Shown one piece after another: positions 26,101 through 42,368 of a DNA stretch of 64,000 bases. Position 1 is the first letter of the stretch; the number at the start of each line of letters is the position of its first letter. Position numbers and translations under genes: made by a program. The stretch comes from Diploscapter coronatus. Its lineage: Eukaryota; Nematoda; Chromadorea; Rhabditida; Rhabditidae. Below the pieces are notes generated by a model that saw nothing but the letters and a program-made list of their open reading frames with translations, was not told where the DNA came from and searched no databases. The DNA is taken from assembly GCA_964036155.1 (NCBI GenBank), contig OZ038423.1, forward strand, positions 66,665,249-66,729,248. Reading direction: 5' to 3'.

Positions 26101-26298
26101 TGCACATGCTGATTTCAGGATTAAAATATGATGTGCATCAGGAATTATTATACATCTTTAAATTCTAAATAATTACTTTTAACAATTCTAACTCACGTTG
26201 TACTTCTCGATGAGATAGTCGATGATCTTTCCCTTGCCCTCGTCGCCCCACTGCGCCCCGAGCAGCACCGTCACTGCGCCATTCTTCGTTTCGCTCAT
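23193..26298 (-). CDS. adss-1: Adenylosuccinate synthetase
   Basis: Exons: 26298-26197, 25615-25505, 25459-25359, 25225-25139, 25092-24982, 24794-24583, 24374-24262, 24112-23906, 23730-23632, 23588-23487, 23255-23193; all in phase, 435 aa, the normal family length. It joins IMP and aspartate using GTP in the first step from IMP to AMP. The GTP-binding loop [21 protein letters not shown], the IMP-site [34 protein letters not shown] and [10 protein letters not shown] are all present. The ATG follows TTTTCAG directly, a trans-splice-type acceptor. Intron 4 uses a GTCAAC donor. Confidence 0.97.
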
Positions 26299-29200
26299 CT
26301 GAAAACAAAATAAATTCAAATTATTCTTTAGGAATAGATAATTAGTAAAAAAACTCAAATCACTGCAGAATTAGTATGGAAACGTTAAAGGGATTCAGAA
26401 AAAATATTTGAAATCGACCTGTCAGAAAGCTCAGATGGGTTTGAGAAGCGAGTTGGGAAGAGAGAAACAAACTATCGTAGTTTTTAAGAAGTCATAAAAA
26501 GTCGATAATTATGAGGCCCTTGAAAAATCATTTTTTTTTTTTTTATAGATTCAGATACTGAATGAATAATTGGCTACACAAATCCTACAAGGAATGCAAA
26601 TTCTAGAAATCTCAAATGAGTAGAATCATGACAAGAGGGAATAATTGTTGATTAGAAACGACCAAACCTTTTCCAGCTCTAACTTTTGCCTTATATAGCA
26701 CGAAGTTAAGCTCTAATTAGATAAAACTGATATTCGAGATAATACGTCGTTATCTCTCGTCGCATGATAAAGAATAGCTCATAGAAAACAGGCTGATATG
26801 TAAACACCCTCACTCTCTGATGTGGTTTGATAATAGAACCTTATCTTTGACCAGTGACTCTATTCAAAAGGTTATTCAAAGTGGGGAAAAGTGTAATGTT
26901 TATGAGCGGGGAAATATGTAAAAGCAGAACCATTTCAAACAAAGCCTAGCTCAACGATGAAAGATAGAAGTCGAAAAACGTCTGGAATGGCTCCAAAATG
27001 ATTAGCCTTGAAAAACAACGTCTCAAATCAAAAGGAGATTAGATTAGATAAGGAAAGACCATTTTATGAAATAAATGAGAGACGAGTAGAGACCAATGAC
27101 TGTTCACAAAATGACAGTGACAAAGTGGCAAAGGTGACAAAATGACGAATTGATGAAAGGAGTGAAAGAGGCGAGGGGGAAAACGGCCAAATGGGAAAAT
27201 CGAATGTCGAAAGAAGCGCTTTTTCGAGCCAATTCCACGCGCCAAACCATTCTGAGGCGGTGCACAATTTGTGATCTTTGAAAAATGCGCACTGCCGACC
27301 TTCGAAGAATTCCCTCAGAAGGTGCTAGAACGAGAAAACAAAATATTTTCTTAAAGTTTCATCTCCCAAGCTGAACACTTTATGCGAACGTAACTTTTTA
27401 ATTTGTTTAATTCGAGAAATAGGAGGATTTTAGTTTATAGGGGTTTCAGAATAAATTAGGCCAGATGAAATCATATTGTTTGATGAAAACATTCTCAGCG
27501 CAATATAATCCGATGCAATTTCGATCTTGAAAACATCGTCGACTCTTGCGTTCATTTTCATAGAAAATGCTCGAATCAGAAATAATTCATAGCTGCTTTC
27601 AAAGAATGAAGGATTATGTGTAGATTTCTCGTAGCAACAATACCCAAAGGAAAAAGTACTCTTACGCAAAACATTTAATTATCGCCTTATCCTATCGAAA
27701 ACAATAGACGTTTTGAATGTATCTTCAGCCCAAGTCTATTTTTAGGAGTTTTGGAATAACCAAATTTTGAATACAAACTTAGCATTTTCGAAAAGTAGAA
27801 TCTTACAAATCCTTCTATTCATAAAGTCTTCTTTTAAAAGAAAAATATTGTCTCCGACATTTCTTTGAGTGATAACAAATTTAGGCGATGACATAAAACA
27901 TTTACGAAGTGATAATTATAGCCGGAAGGTATAAAAAGAAATAGAGAAGAGACATAAAAGCCGAGAAATTGCCTGATATGGCAATCTGAAAGAGTGAAGA
28001 TACAGAGAAAGGGAAGAAATATGAGTGAGAAGTGTGATAATGTGTGAACGCGAGAATGAATAAACCTTGAAACTTTGAGAAATTTATAATTTTGTGACAA
28101 AGAATAGTCAAAAATAGCCTTACGTAATTCAAAGGTCATTTATTTAAAATATTAGACTGAAAAATAGAATTTTAGCGTTCTAGGTCGTTATAGGAGCAAA
28201 ACTTACTGAAGAAGTCATTGATATAAAAGTGCATTTTTCAATTCCGAGGATCTCAGAAAAGTGGATACAAATAAAAAAAAAACGTTTGTATCTTGAACTT
28301 ATGAAAAAATAGAAGGAAAAGGCGTTTAGAATCAGATTTGCTTGCCAATTTTTCAAGGCCAACTAATACGAAAGAAGAAAATCAGAGATCTGAGCAGTTT
28401 TTCTAAGATTTTGAATGAAAAATACGTTTAAAAAACAAAGAAAGTGAAATTCGTCGATTTGGCGAGGACATTCGAGTTGGTCGTCAACGAAATTCGCTCT
28501 TCGTGTTCAATTTGAAATTTGAAAAATGGAAAGAAGCTGAAAGGGGAAATAGAATGGAAATGGGGAGGGGGCGAAAGAAACAGAAATTGTTGATAGAGGA
28601 GAGAAAGGGACTTGCAGCTGCGCAACTAGAGTAGAAGAAGTGAGTTTGCGTGAATCGCGATTTTACCTGAACTACTATTCTTTGTAGAGTATGTTTAAGA
28701 GATTATGATTCAACGGTAACTGATAGATTTTTTTTTGGAATAATGCAAGTTTTAGTATGGCAAGAAAATAATGAAATTTAAATGGGAAAATGCAGATATT
28801 TTCGAAAGAAAATTTTCACAAACAACTTGAATAAATCAAACACATCGTTTTTGCATCATGTTTTTCTGGGTGAAGCATTAAACAAAATTGTCTATGTAAT
28901 GCTACGTGTCATTGACAGCTCATTCGAATAAAAGTTTGTAAATTTTTGCAAAGAATCGAGAAAAATCTTTCACTCAACAATTTAAAATAACTATCAGAAA
29001 ACCAGCTCTGATAATTCGCAAACTAATTTTTATCTGATTTCGTAAAAACTGTAGAGGAGAGTGGAGAGTTTATCATAAACATCGAGAGATTGAGAGAGTT
29101 CAAAAAAAGCAACGAGTTGTGTCTGGCACTTTAAAAATGAAGGAAATTTCAATTTCAGTCAGATTTGATGCGATTAACTCATTTTCATTTCTCATTTCCT

Positions 29201-30777
29201 TTCTCATTTCCCTTTCGAAATCTGCCAACTCAAAAATCAACACCATTTTTTTTTTTACATTTTTGTTTGGATTTCTGTCATCAAACCACACAAAATCTGT
29301 TACGATCTGTAAGCAAAAACGCGAGATTTGTGAGGTAAACAACAGGGCTTTTCTTCAGAACAAAAAACGATATTTATAAGAGTGGTCTTACAATTCTTTT
29401 TTAATTTAGGGGAGAGATTTGAAAAAAATTTGTGGAAGTAGTATTTATCCATTTTTAATCTAATAGACTTTGAATAATAAAAAATCAATTTTTAAAATCA
29501 TTCTTACAAATATCGTATCAAAAGTCAAGCAATAATCTTACTCGTCGAATTTTCGACATGATCAACTCCAGAATATCAGTCTTTTCAGACATTGCCTATA
29601 TAATTTTCAAGTCTTTTAAAAATAGAAAAATGGCTAACCGATTCTTCTTTTGTTCAAGTAACTTGGTTCAAAATCTAACGAAAAAGGCGTTTAACAGCGA
29701 CCGCTGGCGAATTTACCCTGAAAATAGAACAATTAGAAAATCATCCGGCAGAGTTTCCCCTGCAAAGAATCGAGATATTCGTCGTGAATGATCGAAACAT
29801 TTTTATCCCGCATGAAAATTAATGATTTTCTCTAAAAACTTTATTCGACGCTTCATTAAAGAACAAGAACTCAAACGACAATTTTGCGAGAAATCCTAAT
29901 GAATTACTGGTAAAGATAGATGAAAAAGAAGTGATGGAAACAAAATTCAAAATTCAAACAATCAAGAGAAAGCACTAACTCTTTTGCTGAAGTTTCGATG
30001 AAAAATCGAAAAATCAATTTTCGACTCCAAATGAAAATGAATGGGTGAAATGATGTGTGATTGATGAGAACAGAAAAAGGGAAAATAAAAACGAAGAACA
30101 ATTCAAAGAAGTCAAAGGTGAAAAATCAAACTCAACACGAAGAAAACAACAACAATCATCTAAATTTTGCAGAATTTTAATTAGTGTAATTTTTTTCTTT
30201 CGAACTAAAATTTCTAGTTCAAATTCTGCATCATTTTCAAATTCAACAGCAACTCTTCAGCTAAATCTTCCTACTGGATTATCTGATAAAAGTCCTACTA
30301 AACTCAATAAAAATCTAACCTGTCTTCCTAAGTTTGCAATAAAAATTCAAAGTGGGGAGGTTTGAGTAAATGAGTGAAGAAATATAGGGCTTGACAAGAA
30401 CAAGAAATCAACAAAAATAAAAATGAAAAGAAAAGAAATGGATGAGGGAAAAGACTAACAAATTTGTGAGATTTTTCAAATGGAAGTGGTGGCATTTGAA
30501 GAAAATGGATTAATTTAGAATTTTTTTTCAAAGGATAAAAAATACTCTTCATATGAAAAATAAATTTTTCCTTCAAAAATACAAGAATCTTTCCTTATAA
30601 AAGTAAAGAGAAGAAAGTTCTTTCAACAATAAAAGAAACTTCCACAAATTTTATCAATTGAGAAAATTCAATATGTTTGAAGAAAAAAATTTGAAATCCA
30701 AAATTAATCCAATTTTACCAAAATTCCCCAGTCATACTCGTGTGCTCAACTCAGCTCCTTCTTTGCTCTTTCCTGCC
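26299..30777. other. 4.5-kb intergenic region between adss-1 and hsp-6
   Basis: Contains the presumed adss-1 promoter (paired GATA sites at 26736-26756) and the 3' flank of hsp-6. Many short open frames exist on both strands, but none has a recognisable protein pattern or matching splice partners. The DNA is AT-rich with long A/T runs. No tRNA, hairpin RNA or transposon end was identified by eye. Confidence 0.5.
26736..26756. promoter_or_regulatory. Inverted pair of GATA sites upstream of adss-1
   Basis: GAGATAA (26736-26742) faces TTATCTC (26750-26756), about 440 bp upstream of the adss-1 ATG. Inverted GATA pairs can bind GATA factors such as the intestinal ELT family. Function is inference from the motif. 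Confidence 0.3.
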
Positions 30778-35296
<4,519 letters not shown>

Positions 35297-35478
35297 CGCA
35301 AAAACGCTGAAAATTAGCATAAATCAAAAAGAAGGTTAAAAATAAAATCGACCACAAACAAACAGCGCAAAAATTGAAATGAATGATGCAAACGCAATCT
35401 CTAGAAAATGCAAACCAAAGGCGAGAGCGCATGGAAAAGTGGGCGGGGCTTATCCGTTAAATAAAGCACCTCCTTTCC

Positions 35479-35624
35479 ACTGCATTATGCCGTTCACTTC
35501 GTTATCGGTGCTCTCTTGGCGAAATAGTGAAGGAATGATTGCATCATCCTTACTAGATAGAGCGCGTTTGCAGTGCATCGTTCAAAGCTTGCCGTCATTT
35601 TCGACATAAACGGCATAATGCAGT
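35479..35624. repeat. 146-bp foldback block in the hsp-6 promoter
   Basis: Arms 35479-35494 (ACTGCATTATGCCGTT) and 35609-35624 are perfect 16-bp reverse complements. A smaller near-palindrome lies inside, around 35531-35550. It may be a MITE inserted in the promoter or a structured regulatory block. Confidence 0.55.
35536..35546 (-). promoter_or_regulatory. C/EBP-ATF-type site (TGATTGCATCA) upstream of hsp-6
   Basis: TTGCATCA at 35539-35546 matches the core of C/EBP-ATF composite (amino-acid-response type) elements bound by ATF4/ATF5-class bZIP factors. It lies 243 bp upstream of the hsp-6 ATG, inside the foldback block. In C. elegans hsp-6 is induced by the bZIP factor ATFS-1. That this site serves it here is inference. 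Confidence 0.45.
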
Positions 35625-36858
35625 ATGTTCGGAATCTTTTCGAGAAAAAAAAGAAAGGAAACTTCATGGCATTTTATAACAACTTTGTAAATTATTTCGA
35701 GACTGTTCTAGAAACGCTGTATTTATCGTACATACCCAAACAATTACGACTTCAATTATATAATTTTCAGGCTTGTAAAAACCAGGCTAAAAGAAAAATC
35801 ATGATCTCAGATTTTTATAAGCCTGTAAATCCATAGTATTTTTCTTAAAATTCTGTAAATCCTGAACGGAAACCACATAATTTTGTAAGGAATAATTAAA
35901 TTGTCGATTGAGAGAAAATTGCTCTCTCAAATTGGTGAAATACTTTTGGAGAATGCAGCTAAAAAGAAAGAAATTTGAAGCGATACATTCATCAAACTTT
36001 CTAGAACGAAACACGATAATTTATTAATTTTAGAGAAGGCGATTTTTTAAAAGATTTCTAAAATGGACATAAAAATCACCTTTTCTCAAAAAATATGATT
36101 GGTGTCTAGAATATAGCCAAATGAAGTGTGTTCATTGAACAAAATCGAGGAATCTTCAGCTTTGCACTTACAGTAATTCGAAAATTTTCAAGTTACCAAA
36201 AAATTGCCTTTTTCGCTAAATTCGGACTAAAAAAATCCAATTTTGAGGAGTAAAATTATCTTAAGCGTCTCTTTATCTATTTTTCGAATGTATTGACATT
36301 TTCCCGAATTCTGAAAATTCAGAGCTGAAAATGCCTCGAAAACCAGCAGCAGGAGGAGTCTAAACGTCGAATGTAGCGGAAGAACAAGAAATGAGGAGAA
36401 ACGGGAAAAGCAACCGACCAAAGCGATCGAAAACTCGATCAAAGAGACGATTTGGAAAAGTATCTACACTTAGTCGCCATATAAAATAGCATAGGTTAGG
36501 ATAGAGTAGTCTGATATGTTTTTCCCATGCTGTCTTGCATGGCGGCTATGTGATTACTTTTCAAATTGCCATCAAACGTTAAAATGTCAATAAAATTCTA
36601 GGAAATCGAATATGAATTTCTAAAGAAATGCACAACTTTCTTCTAAATCATGATACTTCATGAAAATTCCATAATTGCGACGAAGTTGCAGATCTTTTGT
36701 GCATTTTTTAATATAAATTATCAAGAATTTGTGAAGTTAATTTAGGAAAAGACATGGAAAATATCAGCTTTGAGATAGTTTTCCACTCCCTTTCCCTAAA
36801 AAATCCACAGATTCTGTAGATAAGATTCAAAAAGGGAAAATAAAGATAAAAATGAAAC

Positions 36859-39800
36859 TCAAATTCTTCCCCTAGCAGCCCTGGACCTAGTGACGATTTG
36901 GGTTTTTTCCTGTCCTTGCTGGATTTGGTGCGGTTTTCCATTGGGATACCTCGGTCCGAGAATGAAGCAGTTGATGTTGAGATGCTCGCAGAACTGCCTG
37001 CACACCGCTGTGCAGTAGATCAGAAGGGAGGCGTAGCAGTAAATCTGAAAAAAGAAAACTATGAAATTACAAAATAATTTGAAAAAATCGTAAATTTGCA
37101 GGTTGAAGAAAACTCAACATAACAGAAAATGTTCTGTTACTCATATCCATAAATTATTTCTCAAAGTTACGCTGTCCCAAGCATTCAGAAAAGGATAACT
37201 AGTTTGTTTTAATTAGAAAAATAATAGTGAAATCATGATTTTATTGTTAGACATTTTTTCTGACATGGAACAAAAAATCAAACTTACAGTTGCTGCGACG
37301 AGTAGTTTGAATTCATCGATGGCATTAGGCAGATAGTACTGATTGACGAGCATGGCGAACGGCCCCACGTAAATCCAGTCCCACAGACGTAGTTCGGACT
37401 TGCTCATGTGCGCTATCACCAGGCGGTTCGTCGCTTTTGCACCTCAACGAAAATATTTTGGACCCGTTCAGGCTTGTGCTGATCGCACCCAATTTAAATT
37501 TTTTAAAAATTTTTGGTGTTGATCTTTCGATCTTTTACTGATCAGAAAACTTGCCCATTTGCCTGATCCAATGACTTTCTCATATCAATCTTTCTTTATT
37601 CTAGGTTCACTACCCGCACAAATAGTCAACCAAATTTCCTAAAATCTGGCAGGAATTTACAATTGAGTGAACTGAATATGTGTACAAAATTTCAGCCAAA
37701 TTGATTTACAATTTGAGAATGCAACAAGCTGAATTAATAATCTCGATTGTTTCAAACTTTTGATCCTCAACTGTATTTCATTTTCTGTTATCAGTGACAA
37801 GATAAAATGATGGAATATTCGGAGTTAAGATGAAATCGATTGAAACTGCTGGACTTGAATATTATCCTGGCTAAAATTTAAACAAAAAATGACAAGTCAT
37901 ACCGACAGCTCCAAAGCAGAGACAGAAAAGAGTGATGTTGTCATCGTAGACAGCAGTTTCTGCATTCGAATAGATCATGCAGAACGGGACGATCACCATC
38001 AGCAGAGGGAACAGGGGAAACATCACTGAGGTGCCCTGGAAATTTTGCATTTAAAAAAAAAATCAAGAAATTGGGTTTCAAAATACATCTCATTCAAATT
38101 TGGAAAAAACATACCGCAATAGTGGATCCATTTTTGCCAGCACCCTGACTGAGAATGGTGTCGATGTGGCCGGACAGCTGATATAGAGTAGCCAGGCCAG
38201 CTGACATCACAACCAGGTGGCGGAATTGGAAACCCAATAACTGCAAATAGGAAAATTTACGCATTGCACGACAGAAAAGAATGACAGGTCCCTAGACTCG
38301 AGGAAAGATGTCGTTTATACTTGAAATTTAAAAATCTTTTTCCGCTCAAATCAGACCAAATAATATTTATACAAAAATGATAATTTAGTGAAAAATAACT
38401 AAAAAAAGAAAAACTCACGATATTCCATTCCCAAATGGAAGTGCCGAAGAGCGCCGTGGTCAGCAGCACACCAATCACTGTCATTTGAGCTTCCGTCACG
38501 TCAAATCTGGAAAATTTCCAATTTCATGATTTCAAAAGAAACACAAACCTGCTAAACCTGAGCTGTCCACAGCAGTACGTAGACCTAAAATAAATAAAAT
38601 GAGCTTTTAGATCCCGTAAGAGAATTTAAAACAAAGAAAAAGATGTTTCCAAATTCCATAAGCTAAGAATTTCGCGAACCAATGAGCAGCATAGAAGAGA
38701 ACGACAGAGACGATGGACACGAACATCACTCCGTTGTAGACCATGCCCAGCTGCATCGCGTAGCAGATGTTCATCGTTACGAATACTGAAGAAAGATAAT
38801 TTTATTGGAAAGCAAGTTTAAATATTCGGGAGGAAAGTTCCGATTGCTTGATTCGAGAATTTTTTAATCGAAATCTAGCTTCAAATTGCCAAACGAAAAC
38901 TATTTGATCTATTCGTATTTGAAAATATTCATTTATATTAAAGGAAACACTTGAAAAGTTTCAGGGGAAAATACGAATTCACCAACCCTGCGTCATACTG
39001 TCGCATCCATGATCGAACAACTCCCCAAGTGGACTGCTTGAACCTGTCCTCCTGGCCTGCTTCCCGTCAATCGCATCTAGTGTCTGGTAGAGGAACAGAC
39101 CGAAAGCGGCTTGCAGGTATGCCCAAGAGGGAGCCTACAAAAAATGAAAACTGCTAAAAATGTTTGTTTATTTCAGTAATAAATAGAGTAGTAAACGAAC
39201 ACTTATTTTTTATTAAAGCTAAAGCCGTCTTTCAAAATTTGGAAGTTTCTTCATCAATAATATAACGATAACAAAATTTCTATGATCATATTCACATTTC
39301 CGTCGATGAACTAGTCCGAAATTTCCAGAGAAAGCAGTAAGAAACTAATTTGCTTCTTCTCAAAAATGAATAAATGGCCGACCGGTTCAGTAGCTGTGTA
39401 GGAGAAGGCGGAGAGTATGAGGATAGTGGCGAGGTTGATGATGAGACCGATCAGGGTGATCAGGTTCGGGGCCATCCACATCGGACACCACGTCACTGCA
39501 TATTCCCACCATCTGCAATCAAATTGCAATCTTCACTCAAAAGAAAAAGATCTTTATTTAATCATAATTATGTTGAGGCGATATCGAGTTATGGCAAATT
39601 TTTTAATGAAAATTTCACAATTCTCTCAAATCGTGTATCATTTTGTTTTCTTTCCGGTATGATTCATCCATCCACTGTCTGCGCAGAAAATCGTGATATT
39701 TTCAAAAACTCGATAAAATCAGACCAAAAATCTGACCGTTTCATAATCAGCTCGTCGAGAAAGCTGTTGTCGACGCAGGAGTACTTGTGCTCGCCCAGTC

Positions 39801-40183
39801 GCTTCATCTCCTCAGGAGTGCACAGAGAATCTGCCTAAAATTTCAAACATTTTCAAAAAAACAATTTTTCGACTTTTTCCAGATAAAAATGAGGATGAAA
39901 CTTTTTTCAACGACGCTTCGAAAAGTACGAAAAAAGTGCTTTAAAAGTATCGACAGTTATTTCATTTTCCATCGTGAGTTTTTTTTCTCTAAACTCTTCG
40001 AACTTTCCGAGAAATAAGCCAATAAACCTTCAGTGTTAGTTATTCAAAGTTTTCGGGGAAATTTAAAGTCAAATGATTTCTCTACAATTTTTTCGAATTA
40101 AAAAATTAAAACTCCCCAACCTCAAGATATCCATCGAAAAAGTGAGCGATCCTGCGAACGATGGGGCTATTCGACCAGTCCAT
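36859..40183 (-). CDS. cept: Choline/ethanolamine phosphotransferase (CEPT/EPT family)
   Basis: Exons: 40183-40121, 39834-39737, 39512-39383, 39134-38987, 38785-38680, 38584-38558, 38506-38419, 38240-38115, 38035-37903, 37442-37288, 37044-36859; all in phase, 419 aa, typical for CEPT1. The CDP-alcohol phosphotransferase signature D-x2-DG-x2-AR-x8-G-x3-D-x3-D is exact ([10 protein letters not shown]...GELFDHGCD, exon 4). It is preceded by [10 protein letters not shown] and followed by many hydrophobic helices. It transfers phosphocholine or phosphoethanolamine from the CDP-alcohol to diacylglycerol in ER/Golgi membranes, the last Kennedy-pathway step. Head-group preference cannot be told. Exon 6 is only 27 nt. 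Intron 9 holds a Tc1-like MITE remnant. Confidence 0.95.
37600..37775. mobile_element. Tc1-like MITE remnant in intron 9 of the phosphotransferase
   Basis: The right end reads CTTTTGATCCTCAACTG then TA (37774-37775), like the terminus of the MITE at 5686-5896. It is preceded by an interior with similar AAAATTTCA...CAAATTG words. A matching left end was not found, so the left boundary is approximate. Confidence 0.4.
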
Positions 40184-40210
40184 TGTCTGATTCGCTCGGC
40201 CACCTGCCCG

Positions 40211-40474
40211 TTTCCTTTCGATCCAAAAACCCGAAGTGAAAATTGGCAAATCTGCAAAAAACAGCTGAAATAATGAAAATTGCACCAGAATGAGCGATGT
40301 TCCGGGAAATCATTCGTCGAATGTTGTGGAAGAAAGAAGAAAAAAATGGAAAAAGGCCAAGTTATCGACAAGACAGGCAAGCATAAGGAAGGCAGGAAAT
40401 GAAGAGGAAGGCAAAAACGACTAGAAACACGAACCATTGACAATTTCACTTTGGGTTTTTGGATCGAAAGGAAG
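40211..40474. repeat. Inverted duplication of the phosphotransferase 5' leader
   Basis: 40211-40245 (containing CCTTTCGATCCAAAAACCC) is repeated in reverse complement at 40441-40474, with about two differences and a one-base gap. The left arm is in the immediate 5' leader, 28-62 bp upstream of the ATG. The two copies would pair in a precursor transcript. Confidence 0.6.
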
Positions 40475-40587
40475 CGGCTAAACGTAGGACGCGTGTTTTT
40501 CAAATGAACTTGGAGATCAAACTACGATAAAGTGAGACAAAATAAGAGTCATTTGCATAATCGTAACGCACAGCCATGCGATTTGTG

Positions 40588-40656
40588 TCATCACACATTT
40601 CACAATTGAACAAATAATCTGTATCATTCATTGTTCAGTCGCGAAATGTGTGATGA
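40588..40656. repeat. Compact hairpin, 26-bp arms with 17-nt loop
   Basis: Arms 40588-40613 and 40631-40656 match as reverse complements at about 22 of 26 positions; the outer 14 (TCATCACACATTTC) are perfect. Its size fits a small MITE or a precursor hairpin. No evidence for expression can be seen. Confidence 0.55.
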
Positions 40657-41021
40657 GGATCGGGGATGATGAGCCCTGGTCTTCAAGCTTTGGATTTTTG
40701 GAAACGATTTGAAATTTACTTGGACTCAGAAAAAAGACTGTTCGAAATAGGCTTTAAAAACATTCGGAGTGCCGTATTTGTACGAACCGAAACAGATATT
40801 GGTCGATTCTGATAAAAAATTTTATTCGATAAACTCTTTTCCAGTTTATTGACGCAAGGATTGTATTCGGCATTTCGAATACAAAATCAGCTTAATTGAA
40901 ATGAAAATTCAATGTGGTAGAGTTGCCGTGATTCAGACTTTATTCAGAATCAAATTTAATGTGGCTGATACCTCAGAAGACCAGAAAACGATGACGACGC
41001 CTTACAAGAACCAAGAACTGC

Positions 41022-41106
41022 TCGGATCCACGAAATTCTCGGAACCCCCCAGCGAGAAGGCTCTTATAGAAAGCTTTCGGAGGTTCCGCGAGTTTCGTAG
41101 ATCCGA
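41022..41106. repeat. 85-bp foldback, 25-bp arms
   Basis: 41022-41046 and 41082-41106 are reverse complements at about 22 of 25 positions (outer TCGGATC/GATCCGA). It is GC-richer than its surroundings. No target duplication was evident. Confidence 0.5.
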
Positions 41107-41609
41107 ACACTGATATGTTCATGACCAATTTTGGTCAAATTCAGCCTCAATGGTGTAAAATTGATTTGAACAAACTGATTAATGACGTCAAGGTTGCATA
41201 AAAATATTGTTTCTATCTTGTTTAAAATTCTAATTATAGATGAAATATGTCTAGTTATCTAAAAACAGTACTTTTCGATGAGATTTTCGGAGAAATTGTT
41301 AGACTAAAAAGATGGTCGTTCTTTGAGTTCTTCCTACTACCCACTTGTAAAGTGTTCTCTCTCTCGCAGAAAGATATCACTTTTTTATCAATCGCTGCCA
41401 CTTTACCTTTGACCATCCATATCGATTCATTCCCTCTCTCCTTGTTATCCTGCGTTCTTTTCCTTGGAAAATTTGTGTTTTTCTCAAATCAATCTTTCTT
41501 TATTCAAACACGAACAAATTTTAAAATTTAACTCATTGCTGAATTTCATAGGGTTTTTTATTTCAAATATTCGTGACATGGTTTTAGGTAACTCATACAT
41601 TTCTCCAAA

Positions 41610-42368
41610 ATGCCGATCTGCGAAGTCGAAACGAACATTCCCAACGACAAGGTGCCCAAGGAGTTCGAATTTCAACTGACCGATCTGCTGGCTGATTCAA
41701 TGGGGAAGCCCAAGTGGAGCATCGGTGTTATTGTGAGTTTAGAAGATAAGATTGCGGAGAATTCATTACATTTCAGATCAACGCTGGAAAACGTTTGATC
41801 CACGGTGGAACGGCTGATCCAGTTGCTATCACGACGGTAATTAATTTTTACTTTATTTTTAGAGCTCTAATAGAAGTGTACGGCTTCAAAATATAAAGAC
41901 AAATGAAATGGTGAAAGTGAATTTTGCTGGATAATTTTTTTACTCTCAAGATATCTTGCCGTTTTCAAACTTTGTATTTGAACAAATTTCAGATCCGCTC
42001 GATCGGCAAAGTCTCGGCCGAGGAGAACATCAAGCACATGAAGAGAATCACCGAGTTCTACAGTCAGCAACTGGGACTGCCTGCTGAAAAGGTCAGATTT
42101 TGACTCGAATTCATTTTCGAAAGAAATTTGAAATAGTCAAACCTTGAATGGATTATTCCTCAATCAACTAAACAAGAATATTCAGTTAAAATAGCACTCA
42201 TCGAAAGATAAATTAATTTTTACAAAGTTTTTTTTTAATTAGCTAATTTTAACTTCGATCAGTTTTGCCTTTATTTATTACAAAAATCAGGTGTTCGTCA
42301 ACTTCGTCGACCTTCAGCCTCACTGCGTCGGAATCAACGGAACCACCGTCGCTGAGGCATTCAAATAA
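41610..42368 (+). CDS. mif-2: Macrophage migration inhibitory factor homolog
   Basis: Exons: 41610-41732, 41777-41836, 41993-42091, 42291-42368; in phase, 119 aa. The start gives MP, so the N-terminal proline used in MIF tautomerase chemistry is kept. The sequence (NDKVPKEFEFQLTDLLADSM, HGGTADPVAITTIRSIGKVS, PHCVGINGTTVAEA) follows the C. elegans MIF-2 pattern more closely than MIF-1. Worm MIFs are stress- and dauer-associated in C. elegans. AATAAA at 42506-42511 is a candidate polyadenylation signal. Confidence 0.93.

Larger units (their letters stand above)
35297..36858. other. hsp-6 promoter region and 3' flank of the phosphotransferase gene
   Basis: Holds the palindromic block at 35479-35624 with an embedded bZIP-type site, described separately. 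The distal part (35.7-36.85 kb) is AT-rich with no recognised feature. Confidence 0.5.
40184..41609. other. Divergent promoter region between the phosphotransferase and MIF
   Basis: A divergent intergenic region with three inverted repeats (40211-40474, 40588-40656, 41022-41106), listed separately. No gene is supported. Possible leader acceptors lie at TTTTTGCAG on the minus strand (about 40.25 kb) and TTTTAG at about 41.58 kb on the plus strand. Confidence 0.5.

Noticed and set aside
39374..39838. 154-codon plus-strand open frame
   Set aside because: It is antisense to phosphotransferase exons 2 and 3, which have the conserved protein motifs.
40069..40503. 144-codon minus-strand open frame over the phosphotransferase start
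   Set aside because: It is in a different frame from exon 1, and its length is helped by the inverted repeat and low-complexity Phe/Ser runs.
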